In this document: positions 10,890-22,659 of the stretch, one piece after another
Layout: each line of letters starts with the position of its first letter
How positions within the stretch are numbered: position 1 is the stretch's first letter
Assembly (NCBI GenBank): GCA_011109175.1
Contig: RDEW01000012.1
Coordinates: forward strand, 138,525 to 202,524
Reading direction: 5' to 3'
DNA: 64,000 bases
Origin: Dicyema japonicum
Taxonomy: Eukaryota > Dicyemida > Rhombozoa > Dicyemidae
Position numbers and translations under genes: made by a program
Notes under the pieces: model-generated
Databases searched by the model: none
Told to the model about the DNA's origin: nothing
Seen by the model: only the letters and a program-made list of their open reading frames with translations

Positions 10890-12488
10890 CATTATGAGTC
10901 AGGTATTTTTCCACTGAGTCTTAGTTACGAGAAAAAAATTGAAATTGCTTGACTACTCCTGAAAAATCATTCACATAGAGTATTTGCTCGGAAACAGAAA
11001 CGAGCATTGGCACAATAGCTCGAATAAAAAGAACGATTATGCAGTACTTTACCCGTGGGAACATTATTTCAAATTTTCGAACTCAAAAACTGACGATATT
11101 TTTAAAACTTTGGATATTAAAGTTCTCGACACTTTTCAACAATTACGACTCCAAATATTCCAGTTTCTGGCCCTCTTATTAAAAAATTGGTAATTTTGCT
11201 TTTTCTTACATCTTAAGGTATGAAAATTGCAACTAAATTGAACTTTACAAGCTATAAAGCATCGAATGGACGGCTAATGAATTTAAAAAAGACATGAACT
11301 CAAATTCAAATTCCTTATGGGCTAAAAAAAACTCATGCACTCGTGATGGAATTCAATCCTTTTTGAAAGTTTTTTATGAAAAAATTGATGAATATGGAAA
11401 AATAATTTTTTCAATCTTGATGAAACTTGTTTTTTATAAAAAAATAAATAAATAAAACCCCAAAAAATCATTTGTACAAAACATAAAAATTCGTCAGGGT
11501 CTAAAATAATTAAGGAAAAAATTTATTTGTTCTTCTGTTGCAGTTATTCATTTGTTGTTCATTGATGACCTAAAGATATTTGGGCTAAAAGAAGATACTG
11601 TTATTAAAATGATGAAAGTTGCTCGCGATTTTTTTCATGTTACCGGCTTGGAGATGAATTCGGAAAAGTCACTTTCTAATGTTAAATCGTTAGCATGTTG
11701 TGAGACTCTGAAAGGAGTCATTGGATATCGATATTTGGGTGTTTTTGAAGACGAGGGAAGTAATGTTCTTAAAAGCAAAGTCATGGAGTCCATACTTGAA
11801 AATGTTAAGAAGAGAATAAACATGATTTCAAAAACAAAGTTAAATTCTGTGAACTTATTTCGTGCAATAAATGAATACGCAATGTCCCTAACTATTATAT
11901 AGGATTAATTAATATTGAACCTTATGAATTTGATGATATTGACCAACAAATACGGCAAAAAATTTTAATCCTTCTTGACAACGCTTCGTGTCATGAAGAT
12001 AAATGCTAATCAAATATCGAATTGCTTTTTTCTTGAAATAATTAAAAATTGCTGGGATAATACTTCGGCAATGAAATACCTGTTGTGTCTGATAATCTGA
12101 CGGATGATGTTATAGAACAAATTGTAAACGAAGTTTTGGAAAGTCCGGAAAGCAGCGATAATGAAGAAATTTTGAATATTAGTATGCAAAATAATTAGAC
12201 GACGATCAAAGAAGTAGTAAAAAATTAATGAATTGGAAGAATCAGTTATAGATATTGCTAAGTTCGTTAAAGGATTTTTACTGCTTCAGACAAAATTTAT
12301 TCAGTAGTTTGAAGAAAAACTATGGATATGGAAATAGAATTGATGATTTTTTTAATTTATAATGATTTTTAAGACTTTCTTGAATAATTAAATTATTAAA
12401 ATTATATTGGTGTTAAATTTTTTTGACAGAACCTCGGTTTTTGAAACAACCTCAGTTTTCGGAACACTTTGTGTTCCAAATCGAGGTC
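10890..12488 (+). mobile_element. pogo/Tigger-type DNA transposon relic inserted in the RTE LINE
   Basis: Translated blocks follow pogo/Tigger order: LSYEKKIEIA (first HTH, about 10920), NIPVSGPLIKKL and TSYKASNGRLMNLKK (CENP-B-type HTH, 11150-11300), a frameshifted NLDETCFFYKK (first catalytic Asp, about 11410), then after an internal insertion LLDNASCHEDKC (second catalytic Asp, about 11975), and a C-terminal tail with IPVVSDNLTDDVIEQIV (12080-12130). The right end at 12425-12488 has repeated CCTCGGTT/CGAGG motifs and ends CGAGGTCCGACTG next to TA, as in pogo TIRs. The left TIR was not found. Many stops; dead. Confidence 0.75.
11543..11962 (+). mobile_element. Family M reverse transcriptase fragment nested in the Tigger element
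   Basis: An open frame encodes LLFIDDLKIFGLKEDT (active site as IDD), ARDFFHVTGLEMNSEKS, GYRYLGVFEDEG, KLNSVNLFRAINEYAMSL and GLINIEPYEFDDIDQQIR. The same order occurs in the other family M copies (28.25-28.85 kb, 32.5-32.9 kb). Both flanks are pogo/Tigger coding sequence, so this is a secondary insertion, or a fragment captured there. Confidence 0.8.
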
Positions 12489-12895
12489 CGACTGTATACA
12501 ATTCCGGAACATGGAGAACTTCAAAAAAAATTTAGAGTGGCTAGATACTTTCCACAAAAGCCAGCTGCGCAAATTGACGTAAATCTTATGGCCGAAAAAA
12601 ATCTCAAACGAGAAACTATATGCTCTATGTAATTCTACACCAATTAGCATGGACGTTATTCTATCAAGATGGAAACTATTTGGAAATATTCTTAGACTGG
12701 ACCCGACTACGCCGTGTAACAGAATAATGGAAGAATTTCTGCTGCACCCGAAGTCACGGATTTTGAGGCAGACTAAGAAACACACTTCCAATTTGCTTAA
12801 AAGATGATTACAAAACAATCGGTCGTAAATTAGTGAAAGCAGACAACCTGAATGATGTTTAAATGAGGGCCAGAACAAGATGGCGTGGGCGAGGA
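12489..12895 (+). mobile_element. RTE-clade LINE, C-terminal part (continuation of 9590-10888)
   Basis: Encodes, with frameshifts, LYNSGTWRTSK, FHKSQLRKL, SRWKLFGNILRLDP and IMEEFLLHPKSR, matching LLYNAGTWACTGQEL, FHRNHLRALL, SRWRLFGHILRHD and IAMEEYFVLKASR in the 56.3-56.7 kb copy. It starts at the exact point where the Tigger right end stops. Confidence 0.8.
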
Positions 12896-12959
12896 TGGCG
12901 AAGAGGATGGTTGTAAAGCATGGCTCAAGCGAAACCTTTTTAGGGCTACGCGAGGGAGG

Positions 12960-14095
12960 TTTTAACTAACTAGCTATCAGTTGGGTTTCCACCCCAATAG
13001 AAGGACTTGAGATTGTTCTTCATTATATATGTACTGCTCAAAAGAATAGAGAATGCTTACGGGTATTATGATAGCGTTTGGCGTGTTGGCTGTTACGGAA
13101 TAAATTTAATTTAATGTTGGAGGTACAACAATTTTATGTATGAAGGATTTTCTTCTGAAAGAGAATCTTTTGCACCCGTTGGAAATCAACTATCGAAGAT
13201 AATTTTATTAAAAAGAAGGGTTTCATAAAGGTCTGTCTTAATTCCATTTTTATTTATGTGTGACATTCACAAAAATGATAATGTATGCAGATGATATACT
13301 TCTGTTAGACCTGAATGGAGCGATCAAAACTATGTATGAATCAATTACAATATCTTGGAGTATGAGTTAATTCAAAGGATTCTTTTAAAGATCAAATCAA
13401 GAACAGAAGAAAAAAAGCTACCGCGATGTGAAATCGCTTCTATAATTTCACTTGAGTCCGTAAACTTTTCTCTATTTTTATACTGTTGATATAGAACCGT
13501 TCCTAATTTATGACTTCCAAGGATGGTTTGAAAGTGATGAAATATATTCAAGGATGGTTTGAAAGTGATGAAATAATAAGAAGAAAAAAAGCTACCGCGA
13601 TGTGAAATCGCTTCTATAATTTCACTTGAGTCCGTAAACTTTTCTCTATTTTTATACTGTTGATATAGAACCGTTCCTAATTTATGACTTCCAAGGATGG
13701 TTTGAAAGTGATGAAATATATTCCAGTGGAGCTTCTCGATAGTTGGAGAAGATATGCTATTAAATTAGCATATGGACTTGATTCAAAATCTAAAGTGCCC
13801 CCTAATTATGAGAGACGCACAAGGTCCATTGGAAATATATTGCACCACTTAAAAAGATAAATAGCGAACTCCATCCCATAATGTCGTCAGTCTGACGGCA
13901 ACAGGAGCAGTCGATACACGTTCATTGTTTCATCCAGAGCATTGTGGGACTTAGTCTCCTGGAGACAGCATACAGATATTCCGTATCGTTTGAGGTCAAC
14001 ACATAAGTGTTGTCTTTTTACGTATGATGTTAGTCCTCTTGCATTGAATGATCAATAGAAATAGGTGAATGAAGAAGATATTGTGCAAGAGAGAC
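12960..14095 (+). mobile_element. Family B LINE relic with internal tandem duplication
   Basis: Plus strand: CTAQKNREC-type linker (about 13040), RVGNQLSKIILLKRR-type block (13180-13220), frameshifted YADDILL (about 13285), LQYLGVS (13345), KKATAM-type block, and IKLAYGLDSKSKVPPNYER near 13760-13815. After the last block come RYTFIVSSRALWDLVSW and YRLRSTHKCCLF near 13910-14010. It parallels the copy at 23.05-25.26 kb. Many frame breaks plus a 145-bp exact tandem duplication. Confidence 0.75.
13405..13723 (+). repeat. Exact 145-bp tandem duplication
   Basis: 13405-13549 and 13579-13723 are identical over 145 bp, separated by 29 bp that repeat part of the unit again (GGATGGTTTGAAAGTGATGA). It lies inside a decayed LINE. 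Confidence 0.9.
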
Positions 14096-15286
14096 ACGTC
14101 ACCACTTCTACCAAATGAAAGTCATTGTGTAACAAATTAACTAAATTTAATACTTTTTTGAAAATTCGATTATTTTTTTCTTAACATTCTTGACGACTTT
14201 TAGTCTAAGAATATAAGGATCTTTGGGTTATATGAGAAAATATCTTCGGACAACTAGTAATCCAAAATCAATAAAGAGGCGGTCGATACCGGCGAGGATT
14301 AGCATCGTGTACTGCTCTTCTCATTGGTTATGGTGTCAACTCATAATTTGGGGGATTTTCAAGTTATCCGAAAAGGATTTTGAAGGTTTGGTGTATTTAG
14401 GAATTTTCGTTTTCGTATGTGCAAAAGTGAAACTCGAAATTATAATCGATCACTGTGTTGGAACTTCCTGGATTGTAAATAAATTTTTCAGAACGTGAAA
14501 TAATTTAGAGCATGTGATAATGATTGACAGTTTACGAAAAGTCCCAAAAATCAATATTCAAAATTAACTGTAATTTTGGATGTAACTGACTTCCCCTTCT
14601 CTTGGGGTTGAGTCTGAATCAACACATTTTTCCAGTCGTGACTTCCAAGCTACGCGATAAAGGCTGGGGAGGCTGCTCGGACTTTCGAAAATTTCAAAAA
14701 GACAGTCTCTTCACCAGATTCCATCTAAAGCTTGTTTTTTGAGACGAGCGGAGTCTTCGGTCCCAATACGGTCTCTTCTATATCGCTTGAGTCAATGACA
14801 TCGAAAGTGAATAATGAGCGTCGGGAAACCTAATAGCTGTTCAAAGGATTTCTCTAACAGTTGTCAGGGGATACAGGCATTCCATCATCTCGACTGGAAT
14901 TTATGAATATTGTATTTTATTAGTTAAATAAACTATAAATTAGGTATCTAATTTAGTTATTTGTCCTAATTCTTGGGACTATTCTCTTTTTAAGGAGTTA
15001 TTTTTTAAACAGTTGTTTTAATCACATTCAATTACCTATTGATTTATGTAAAGGAGTTCCTTTACATTGCATATCATAAATTGCTTAAAAACATTTTATT
15101 TTAAATCACAATAATTTTATAAGTTCGATAATACGACTAATGTTAATCGAATGTTAATCGACCTTCACTGAGTTACCCTATTCCTAATTTTGTAAACAAA
15201 AATATTATTAAAATGATTTTAATTTGTTAATATTTATGCTTTAATGCACATTAAATGTAACTCAGGTTATTAGTGTATTCTGGGTT
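14096..15286. other. No recognised gene; one GC-richer patch
   Basis: Contains a plus open frame at 14223-14498 with no recognisable family, and a more GC-rich patch at 14570-14900 that looks like a faded LINE or repeat on the minus strand but gives no solid protein match. Confidence 0.35.
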
Positions 15287-15381
15287 AATAAATATTACAA
15301 TTCAAACAGATAATGGTTATTCAAAATCATTGTCAGCATAATAAATATTACAATTCAAACAGATAATGGTTATTCAAAATC
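15287..15381 (+). repeat. 42-bp direct repeat, two exact copies
   Basis: 15287-15328 and 15340-15381 are identical (AATAAATATTACAATTC...), separated by 11 bp. Confidence 0.9.
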
Positions 15382-16480
15382 CATCCTCGTTTCTCATAGT
15401 CCTCGAGTCATGTTGGAATATTGAATTTTGTCGATAGTGAATTTACAGGTTGTTGAAACCATACCAGAAGTTTCGAAAGTAAAGAAGCAAAACGTTAAAG
15501 GTCTCTCAAACCTTATTTATTTAATTTCCTCCGTTATTCTGATAATTTTTTTAAAGATATTTCTCAGTACGAACTTGACCCAGATCTATAATGTTAAATC
15601 AAAGACGGCGAAACTATTGATGAACTCTTCTTGAAGAAAATCCTGCCCAGAAGCTTTGAAACTATGGTTTTTGCGACTGGGACAATTTTCTGGCTTAGGA
15701 TTTGTGCGCTTGAACCCCATCCTTATCGTAAATGTGTTGAAACACAGTCTGAACAGCAAAGATGCGAAGACTGCTGAGGGAGGCCGGGATCATCTGCATT
15801 TTTTAGTTTTGATTATGACAGTGGTTTTCTGGTCAATAAATTTAATTTAATTTAAGTTACAGTTAATGATCATTAATCTAATCGATTATTTAAGGCTATT
15901 AAATTTTATTTATTTTTTATTCCTTTCACAAAAAAATTACCGTTGAGAAAGATTATTGGCTTTAACACAAGAATTCTTCTAAACAATAAATAGACTTTCA
16001 GTACTCGTAAGCATTAACCTAGAAGGGTGTAATCAGTCTTCCGAAACTTTAGCCTTGCAATCATAAGGGGTAACTTTCAATTTGTAAGTGGTACTTATAA
16101 TAAAAACTTTTATTTTATTGTTATATAAATTGATCAAAACTGACGTGCTTTCTCAATTATTTAGCCTTCCATTCTCCTGTTGACTCCAACAAATTCCAGT
16201 ATGATGTGGAAAGAAAGCACTGAAAATAAGATATCTGATGTTACATAGAGTAACTTTAAACGTCAACAGAAAAAAGATTAAAACTATAAAACTTATCCGG
16301 GGTATACGACAAGAAAGTTCTCTATCTCCCCAGCTTTTGTAGAATCCTAAATTCTTAGTTATCAAAATTATTATTTAATTCGATCCATATCGGTTAATAA
16401 GAATACTCGAGGGAAAAATACAATGTTATAAATGACTGGTAAGATGACGGATACTTCAGAGTTATTTTTCTTAAAAGAAA
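15382..16480. other. No recognised gene
   Basis: Several short open frames (15428-15634 and 15656-15850 on +, 16153-16365 on -) show no family features. AT-rich, with ATTTAATTT runs. I call nothing here. Confidence 0.35.
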
Positions 16481-16900
16481 TTGCAAATAACTTGCAACAA
16501 GTCTGGATTCAAAGTGCCTGGATGGATATTGAGGTTACTGTTATCTCAGATTCTTGGAGGAATATAATGAAAAAATGATTTTTAAAAACTATCTCTGAAA
16601 ACAGGAGAAAGGATTGTGAATTTGGTTCAGCCGAAACTTAACACTATAAACCTGTTTAAAGCGATAAACAAAGTTCATAAAGAAAGATTATATATAGTAG
16701 AATCAATTTTTTTTGTGAAGACATTTCATTTTTGCATAAAATCGAATTTATGATGTTTCAATTCTTATCAACTAAAGCCTCTGAGTGGTTTGTTAATGGA
16801 AACATCGCACGAGAAGACATAACAAAGTGCTAAGACGAATACGTTTGTAATTATGGGAATGGACTTAACCAATAAACTAACATTTCTTTAAATTTTGAAT
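16480..16900 (+). mobile_element. Family M RT, decayed C-terminal fragment
   Basis: QPKLNTINLFKAINKVHKERLY at 16625-16695 matches the KLxSVNLFKAINEYA block of family M. It is followed by SEWFVNGNIAREDI-type sequence (16780-16830), which corresponds to the C-terminal region after the palm. Old relic. Confidence 0.55.
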
Positions 16901-18683
16901 CAAATTAGAAAATAAAATCAAAGAAATGACATATACTGCCTCAAATTGTATATTGATTTAATAATACTATAATAATATCCGATCAGTCTAATATCCCTTA
17001 AATTACAAATTTGATTTACAAACGCAATATTTATTTAACAATTAATCAAATTTAATACTAAAATAGTCATCATTAAATAGAGTGACTTGCGATTTTTGAC
17101 CAACCAGACTTAGTGTCCTGGCATTCTCCTTATTTTAGTATTTGAGTTTGGTGGCAATACTCAGTTCTATTCTGATTCGATTCGACTAAGTTTTTATAAG
17201 TAAAAATATTAGGCAATACAACATTAAGGACACCATACACTATTTTTACAGATCCATCACTTAATACAGCAGTGATCTGGATTCACTAGAGCAAGAAATA
17301 GATAAATAAATATTTTATAGATCAAACGTCAGGCATTAACACATGACATCCAAAATGACTTTGATGTATTGTACTAATAAAATTAATGACGCATAAATCG
17401 TATCTATATAGTGATCACTGCTTAAGCTAAATTTATATAGTTAAATTTATTGATCCCCGTTTAATCTACAAAATTTGGATTAACTTAGCTGTTATTTCAA
17501 AAAACATTAAACTTTAAACATATATAAGTAGGTTGGTGTGATTGAATTGACGTGTCCTTGAAGATTATCATTGGTTACCAAAATTGAGCATGGCAATTGA
17601 TAAAAGAACTCTTTTAATATGAAAATAAGAATTAATTTTAATTTAATGAAATTTAATTAATTTTATAAAACGATGACTTTAATTTAGTTATCACTATGAC
17701 CATGCCTGTCAAGATTTCCGATTTTGTGGAAGGCCGATGTTAACTTTGCCGGTAGTTCTACAAAAGGACTTGAGAAATCTAAAAAATTAAAGTCTGAAGA
17801 CTCTTTGATAGCCCTGATTAGGTGTGTAGAAAAAGTTGATATTCCAAATTATTTCTTTTGCTGCACATTCTGTTCAATAATGATAATATAATATCAGTTC
17901 CTACAACCACCTTGTGAGTAAAAAGAAAGTCATGATAAATCATTGGTTCCCCAGAAGATAGAATTGTAACATAAATGATACAATAGGTTTATCGGATAAT
18001 GTTATATTCATGAAGATTATGGTGATTATATGCGTCTTAATTTTTAAACAAAATTTTAAATATTAATTGGGCATTTTTTATTTTCTGTCACCTCAAGCGA
18101 CAGCGGATTTTATGAGTATCTTTTACAATTAATTTTGCCCAGACTGAGTAAACCGTCAATTGATGTTATGAAACTTTGGATAACATAAAATTAATAATAG
18201 GGATTATAAATATCGAATATGACAGTGCACTGTAATTTTGTGAATCAATTCACATTGCGGTTCAAAATATGTGGTCAATGTTAAAGTAAATTAGCCAATA
18301 AACCCAAAAAGGATAAAATATAAAAGGAAATGTTGCAACAGGAAACTTTTAACATAAAATTAGAATGGAAAGTGAGAGTAAAAACAATTAAATTATAATA
18401 TTAGGCAATAAAGCGTTTTTCATATTATATCGCATAATCGATAAAATCCCACAGCACTGTGGTTTAACTTTTACATAATCATCATAAAGTTTAGTGCTAT
18501 ATTTATCGAGCATTCTGATTACATAATATTGATTTACTGCACATTTCAGACAACAATAAATATATGAGTAGTCGATATTAATCCTGAATTTTCATAAATT
18601 TAAAGTGAAATTTATTTAATTATTAATTAATTTAGTGATACTTAAAAAAGTAAAAAATATATTTAATCCATTGCAATTAATGA
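16901..18683. other. Intergenic upstream of the bZIP gene, AT-rich
   Basis: No gene seen. Two local features: 17586-17615 resembles a piece of bZIP exon 2 (about 28 of 33 bases shared with 18754-18786), and 18054-18103 is a stem-loop repeat shared with 21081-21129. Confidence 0.4.
18054..18103 (+). repeat. Stem-loop repeat, copy 1
   Basis: About 50 bp, roughly 90% identical by eye to 21081-21129, both plus. It ends in CTGTCACCTCAAGCGACAG, a hairpin with a CTCAA loop and one A-C mismatch. The two copies bracket the bZIP gene. Confidence 0.65.
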
Positions 18684-19830
18684 ATGAGCAATCTTAATTC
18701 TACAGGTTGACCTCAGTTGAACTTATAATTTCCAGGTCCACCTAATGATGAGCCTGGCAATTCACAAGAGAACTCTTTTAGTTCCAATGTCAACAACCCA
18801 AACCATTCAACAAATTCGTATACCTCTAATTAAATTCCTAGGATATCTCAGACTACATTCACTCAACCGATAATTAATGTTCCAACTTCATATTTTGGTA
18901 ATTTCCCAGCATTTTCTCTGCCCTTTCATAATCAGAACCCTTTATATCAAAATTATTTTCAAAATCTTCCTTTTTGTATGCATCCAATGTATGCAAACAG
19001 ATTTCATACCACTGCCCTTGCTCAAATGAATCTTTTGAGAATGTGTTCGAGTATGCCTCAGTCAAAAATTGCAAAGTTATTGCATTACTTAATCTTATTA
19101 GTGAAATTCCATCACCCTTCACCACTGCTGACAGTCTTCCAAGAAATGCTGATATTAAACCTTGTGTTTCTGATGCTCCTTTTCCTATTCAAAAAAGTAG
19201 AAAAGAAAAACGTGGAATAAGTCCGTCGAAAAAGGATGATAGGTTTCTTTTTTCTTGTTACAATTTTAGATATTATGACAGACGTAGAAAAAATAACAGA
19301 GCTGCCAAAAAGTCCAGGGAGAAACAAAGAATCTCCAATACTCGATGTAGATCCAGTCTGATTTATTATCACTGCGAGGTGGATGAACTCACAAAAGCAC
19401 TTAGGGATCTTGTTAGAAAATATTCAGTCCCATTGACTGAGCTTGGTTCTGCTGCAAGATTTTTAGAACAGCCAGTGACAGGTCGTTATTTTTATTTACT
19501 TTAGCTGAAACTGCGTACGAATCCTCTAAAAAAATGCAAGCTTTTCCTCAATTCCCATTATCATTGTCTAATGTTAACTTACTAATTGATGAGAATGGAG
19601 CACCCATAAAACGCTATTTGGCAAACGAATACCAAAAAACTTTTCATACAATCCCTCTTGAAATACAAAATTCTGAATCAGGGGTGACTCTCAATGACTT
19701 TAATCTATACGATCGTATCCACCCAAACTTAGATGCACTACATGAAGTGCAAACTTCTAGAAGAGAAAATTCTGAAGATGAGGATTCATACAAAATAAGT
19801 CGGCCTAATACTCCAAATCCGCATATTTAA
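18684..19830 (+). CDS. bZIP transcription factor, PAR/NFIL3-like
   Basis: Six exons (18684-18705, 18736-18817, 18842-19075, 19102-19242, 19270-19481, 19505-19830) with introns of 30, 24, 26, 27 and 23 nt give 338 residues with all phases consistent. The bZIP lies across exons 4-5: KDDR-YYDRRRKNNRAAKKSREKQR is the basic region, with the N-x-x-A-x-x-x-S-R signature (NRAAKKSR). A weak zipper follows in register (about LIYYHCEVDELTKALRDLV). The D-x-x-Y-x-x-R-R-x-K-N-N-x-A-A-K-x-S-R pattern is that of the PAR/NFIL3/CES-2 group. The N-terminal half is rich in Asn, Pro, Ser and Phe; the C-terminal tail is acidic (RRENSEDEDSYK). Probably a nuclear DNA-binding dimer; target genes unknown. The start ATG at 18684 was chosen because it gives the in-frame first exon; it is short. 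Confidence 0.82.
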
Positions 19831-21080
19831 GTGATTTTCATACCTCTCATTTTAACTTTATTACCTCACATTTAATTATGTTTGTCTCAACTATTACTTA
19901 ATTTAGTCTAATTGTCAAATTGATTGACCTATTTAATTGATCGCCTACTGATTATTTGACAGCAAGTCTATTCTTCGATGAATGGCTGTTATAGTAATGG
20001 CTATTTACTTTAACTGAAAAAACCCAACTATCACTTATCTTTAAAAAAATCAATTTTGTAATGAAGATAAATTGTGATCTCTCAGCAAATAGCCATTATC
20101 GTAACCACAAATATGTGTAAGCACTATACCCTACATCCGCACTATACCCTACAATTATAAAGCACTAAACCCTACACAAATTTTAAAACTACTTATAAAA
20201 CTCTATAACCATTCGATTGAACATTTCTCTTTAAATAGACGACAATTATTTTCAAAATATAATTTGCATATTAAACATCAAAATTTCAATTTGAATAAGT
20301 TTGGTAATTATCATTATTTTTAATAGATTACGATTAATATTTAATAGAAAAAAGATTTAAACAATTTTGGAATTTCTTTAGGTTAAGTTACCGTGTTATT
20401 GGCAACCATGTTGAGAATACTAAACCTCTGAATTTTGTAAACTAATCACCCATGTATTATTGTGATATGATTTCTGATTAGTAATTGCATTTAACAAGTG
20501 TCAAAAGTATGACTCGACAACTATCTAGTGGAGATTATTCAATTGACCTGATCTTAAGTGCTTCAAGAATTATATAAGTTATGTATATATAGCTACGAGT
20601 ACACCGTTTTTAAAAAAAACTTGGGGAATATTGTAATTGGATTCAAGCATAAATAAAAGTATGAATGAGAGTTCTTTTTGGAAGGCATGTATTTCCAAGG
20701 AAACCCATTTGTTGTGGGAAAAAGAGAGACAACTATGACGTTAAGATAGGGTTGATAGTTAATCCCTCTAAGAGGATAAAGGTGATTACATAGATTTTGA
20801 TAAGCTTGAAAGTTAATCTAGGTCTTATTTTTATTTACTATGGTCTTATTTTTGATATTATTATCATAAATATGAAAATTATATATTAAATTATTTACCA
20901 TGCTTGAACAACTTTATAATTTTCAAAAAAATTTTCACAATTAACGAAAATATTTAAGTGAAATTTTAATAAACAAAAACTTATCTAACAAAAAGTAATC
21001 TTTTCAATCTAAGATTTTTGAAATGATACGTTATGACAACCATTTTCATCAATTTTATCGCAATAAAGAAATATACCAAA
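19831..21080. other. Intergenic downstream of the bZIP gene
   Basis: AT-rich, no protein block. A short tandem array (GCACTATACCCTACA-like unit, three copies) lies at about 20121-20176. Confidence 0.45.
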
Positions 21081-21129
21081 CTTTAAATATCAATTGGGCA
21101 TGTTCTATTTTTGTCGCCTCAAGCGACAG
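21081..21129 (+). repeat. Stem-loop repeat, copy 2
   Basis: Direct-orientation partner of 18054-18103. The end TTGTCGCCTCAAGCGACAG forms a perfect 6-bp stem (TGTCGC/GCGACA) with loop CTCAA, extendable by a T-G pair. Confidence 0.65.
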
Positions 21130-21204
21130 ACTGAATTAAATTAGAGATGGTTGAAATTAATAAAAATAAAATTTTATTATTATTAATGTTTTTGTTTATT
21201 TATA

Positions 21205-21570
21205 ATCTAAAACCCCGGATCACCGAGAATGAAGACATAAATAAAGTCAAACCGTAGGGTGATAATCAACTGTGGTCTTCGTTTTTATAATTTACTTATT
21301 TCAGAAATGAAAACGATTATTGAACAGATCATCCGAAAACTACCCATCCGTTAATAATCAACATTTCATAGATATGCATGTAAAGACATGTTCTGCCCAA
21401 TTCGGTCGAGACAATTGGAGTATAAGCATTAAGTCTTTCTCTACTCAAACGACTGGGACACCTGGCTGCACTCAGAAACTCCGTGACAATCCACCTGATC
21501 TCTCTTGCCATTGTGAGAGTCAACACCGTATCAATTATGTTTTAACAAAAGAAAATTTCCTTCGAAAATA
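21205..21570 (-). mobile_element. Family G LINE thumb and 3' end, decayed
   Basis: The minus strand has a residual thumb frame (RWIVTEFLSAARC...VSTELGRTC). Its 3' hairpin arms are GGATCACC at 21217-21224 and GGTGAT at 21258-21263, followed by the GGGGTTTTAGATTATAAATAAA tail. The stem is now only 6 bp. Confidence 0.6.
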
Positions 21571-21599
21571 TTAAATGCACGTGTTAGGTTAGGTGACGG

Positions 21600-21860
21600 A
21601 AAAAGAAGGCCGGAAGGTTGAAACTGGCAAAGTACACGGTTCAAACCAATGATTTTTGTTTGTTCAAATCGCCGTTGAGACGTCTGGTTTCCTCGCACTT
21701 GCAACGCTAGAATTCTTGAGTCGTCTAGGGAATCGGATTTCTATACATCACGAAAACCCAGTGAGCGCTGTTGGTTATTTGAGCGAATCACGCTCGCCAT
21801 CCTTATAGGGAATAGCTACGCAGTTAAGACGACCGCTATGACAATTTGCTCACTATTTTT
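21600..21860 (+). repeat. Dispersed repeat R2, copy 1
   Basis: About 240 bp shared with 29095-29345 (for example CAAAGTACACGGT, GTCTAGGGAATCGGATTTCT, GGTTATTTGAGCGAATC, ATTTGCTCACTATT). GC-richer than its surroundings and without coding blocks. No terminal repeats were recognised; class unknown. A trace of the same 3' end (ATCATTTGCTCACCCC) is at 62880. Confidence 0.7.
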
Positions 21861-21924
21861 CCTTAATAGATTATTTTTTAATAATAAAAAATTAACTATT
21901 ATTATAATTTCATACGTCTTTTTA

Positions 21925-22415
21925 ATAAGTGGACCTAGTAACCGCGAGGATCCAAAAGAAAATTGGAATTCTCGAGGCTTTCACTCACTCTCCAGTATTT
22001 TCCCGCCCATCATTAGAGCCTCTATACAAACAATTTGTTCTACCTAGTATCGAGTACGCCTGTGCTGCATGGATTGCCCCTTATCAATATCGGCACAGAG
22101 CAAGCTGGAGGTTTTACAAAATCGATGTCCTTATTGAGATCGTCGAAAAAGACGTCTACCTCGTTACTGTGGAGAACAGTAAAAGTCCCCCAATCATGGA
22201 ATACCTTACGGAACGTCACCGGGATTTCCTCAAGATGGCAAAGTCCCTTGACCATCCCCTCGGACCGCACATCAGACTATATATGGACGCCTGCCCGAGA
22301 TATGAGAAGAAACCTTCCTTTCTGTGGATATTAATCCAGGACTAAAGGTCTGGTATGGACACGGGGATCACTTAACTTTTATTCGTGATTTCGGGGTTAA
22401 AAAATAAAATAAATA
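21925..22415 (+). mobile_element. Family G LINE thumb and 3' end
   Basis: Plus strand: GLVTARIQKKIGILEAFTH..FSRPSLEPLYKQFVLPSIEYACAAW, the RT thumb equivalent of YIELCISYACASWG elsewhere. The C-terminus ends MDTGIT-stop when read in the proper frame, followed by a short-loop version of the hairpin (ATCAC 22367-22371, GTGAT 22384-22388) and TCGGGGTTAAAAAATAAAATAAAT. Confidence 0.8.
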
Positions 22416-22659
22416 AAATGAGCTTTAGATTACCTGGAATATTGTCCTCTGTATAATCAAAGACAAGTTCTTGTCAAGGGGATTAATTACATGTCCTTGT
22501 TCTATCAGACAAGTTTTTGTCAAGGCATTAAAACATATCAAACAATTGTGACAATTTATAAGATCAATAAATAATTTAATTAGAATATAAATATTATGCC
22601 ACAGGCATATTAAAGTTACTTGGAATTACGTTAAAAAATTCAATAACTTAAAATAAGTT

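Noticed and set aside
12402-12878. Minus-strand open frame of 158 codons
   Set aside because: Antisense of an RTE thumb and of the Tigger right end; no family signal of its own.
19351-19382. A 32-nt intron inside the bZIP leucine zipper region
   Set aside because: Removing it creates an immediate stop; read through, the spacing from basic region to zipper matches PAR/NFIL3 factors.
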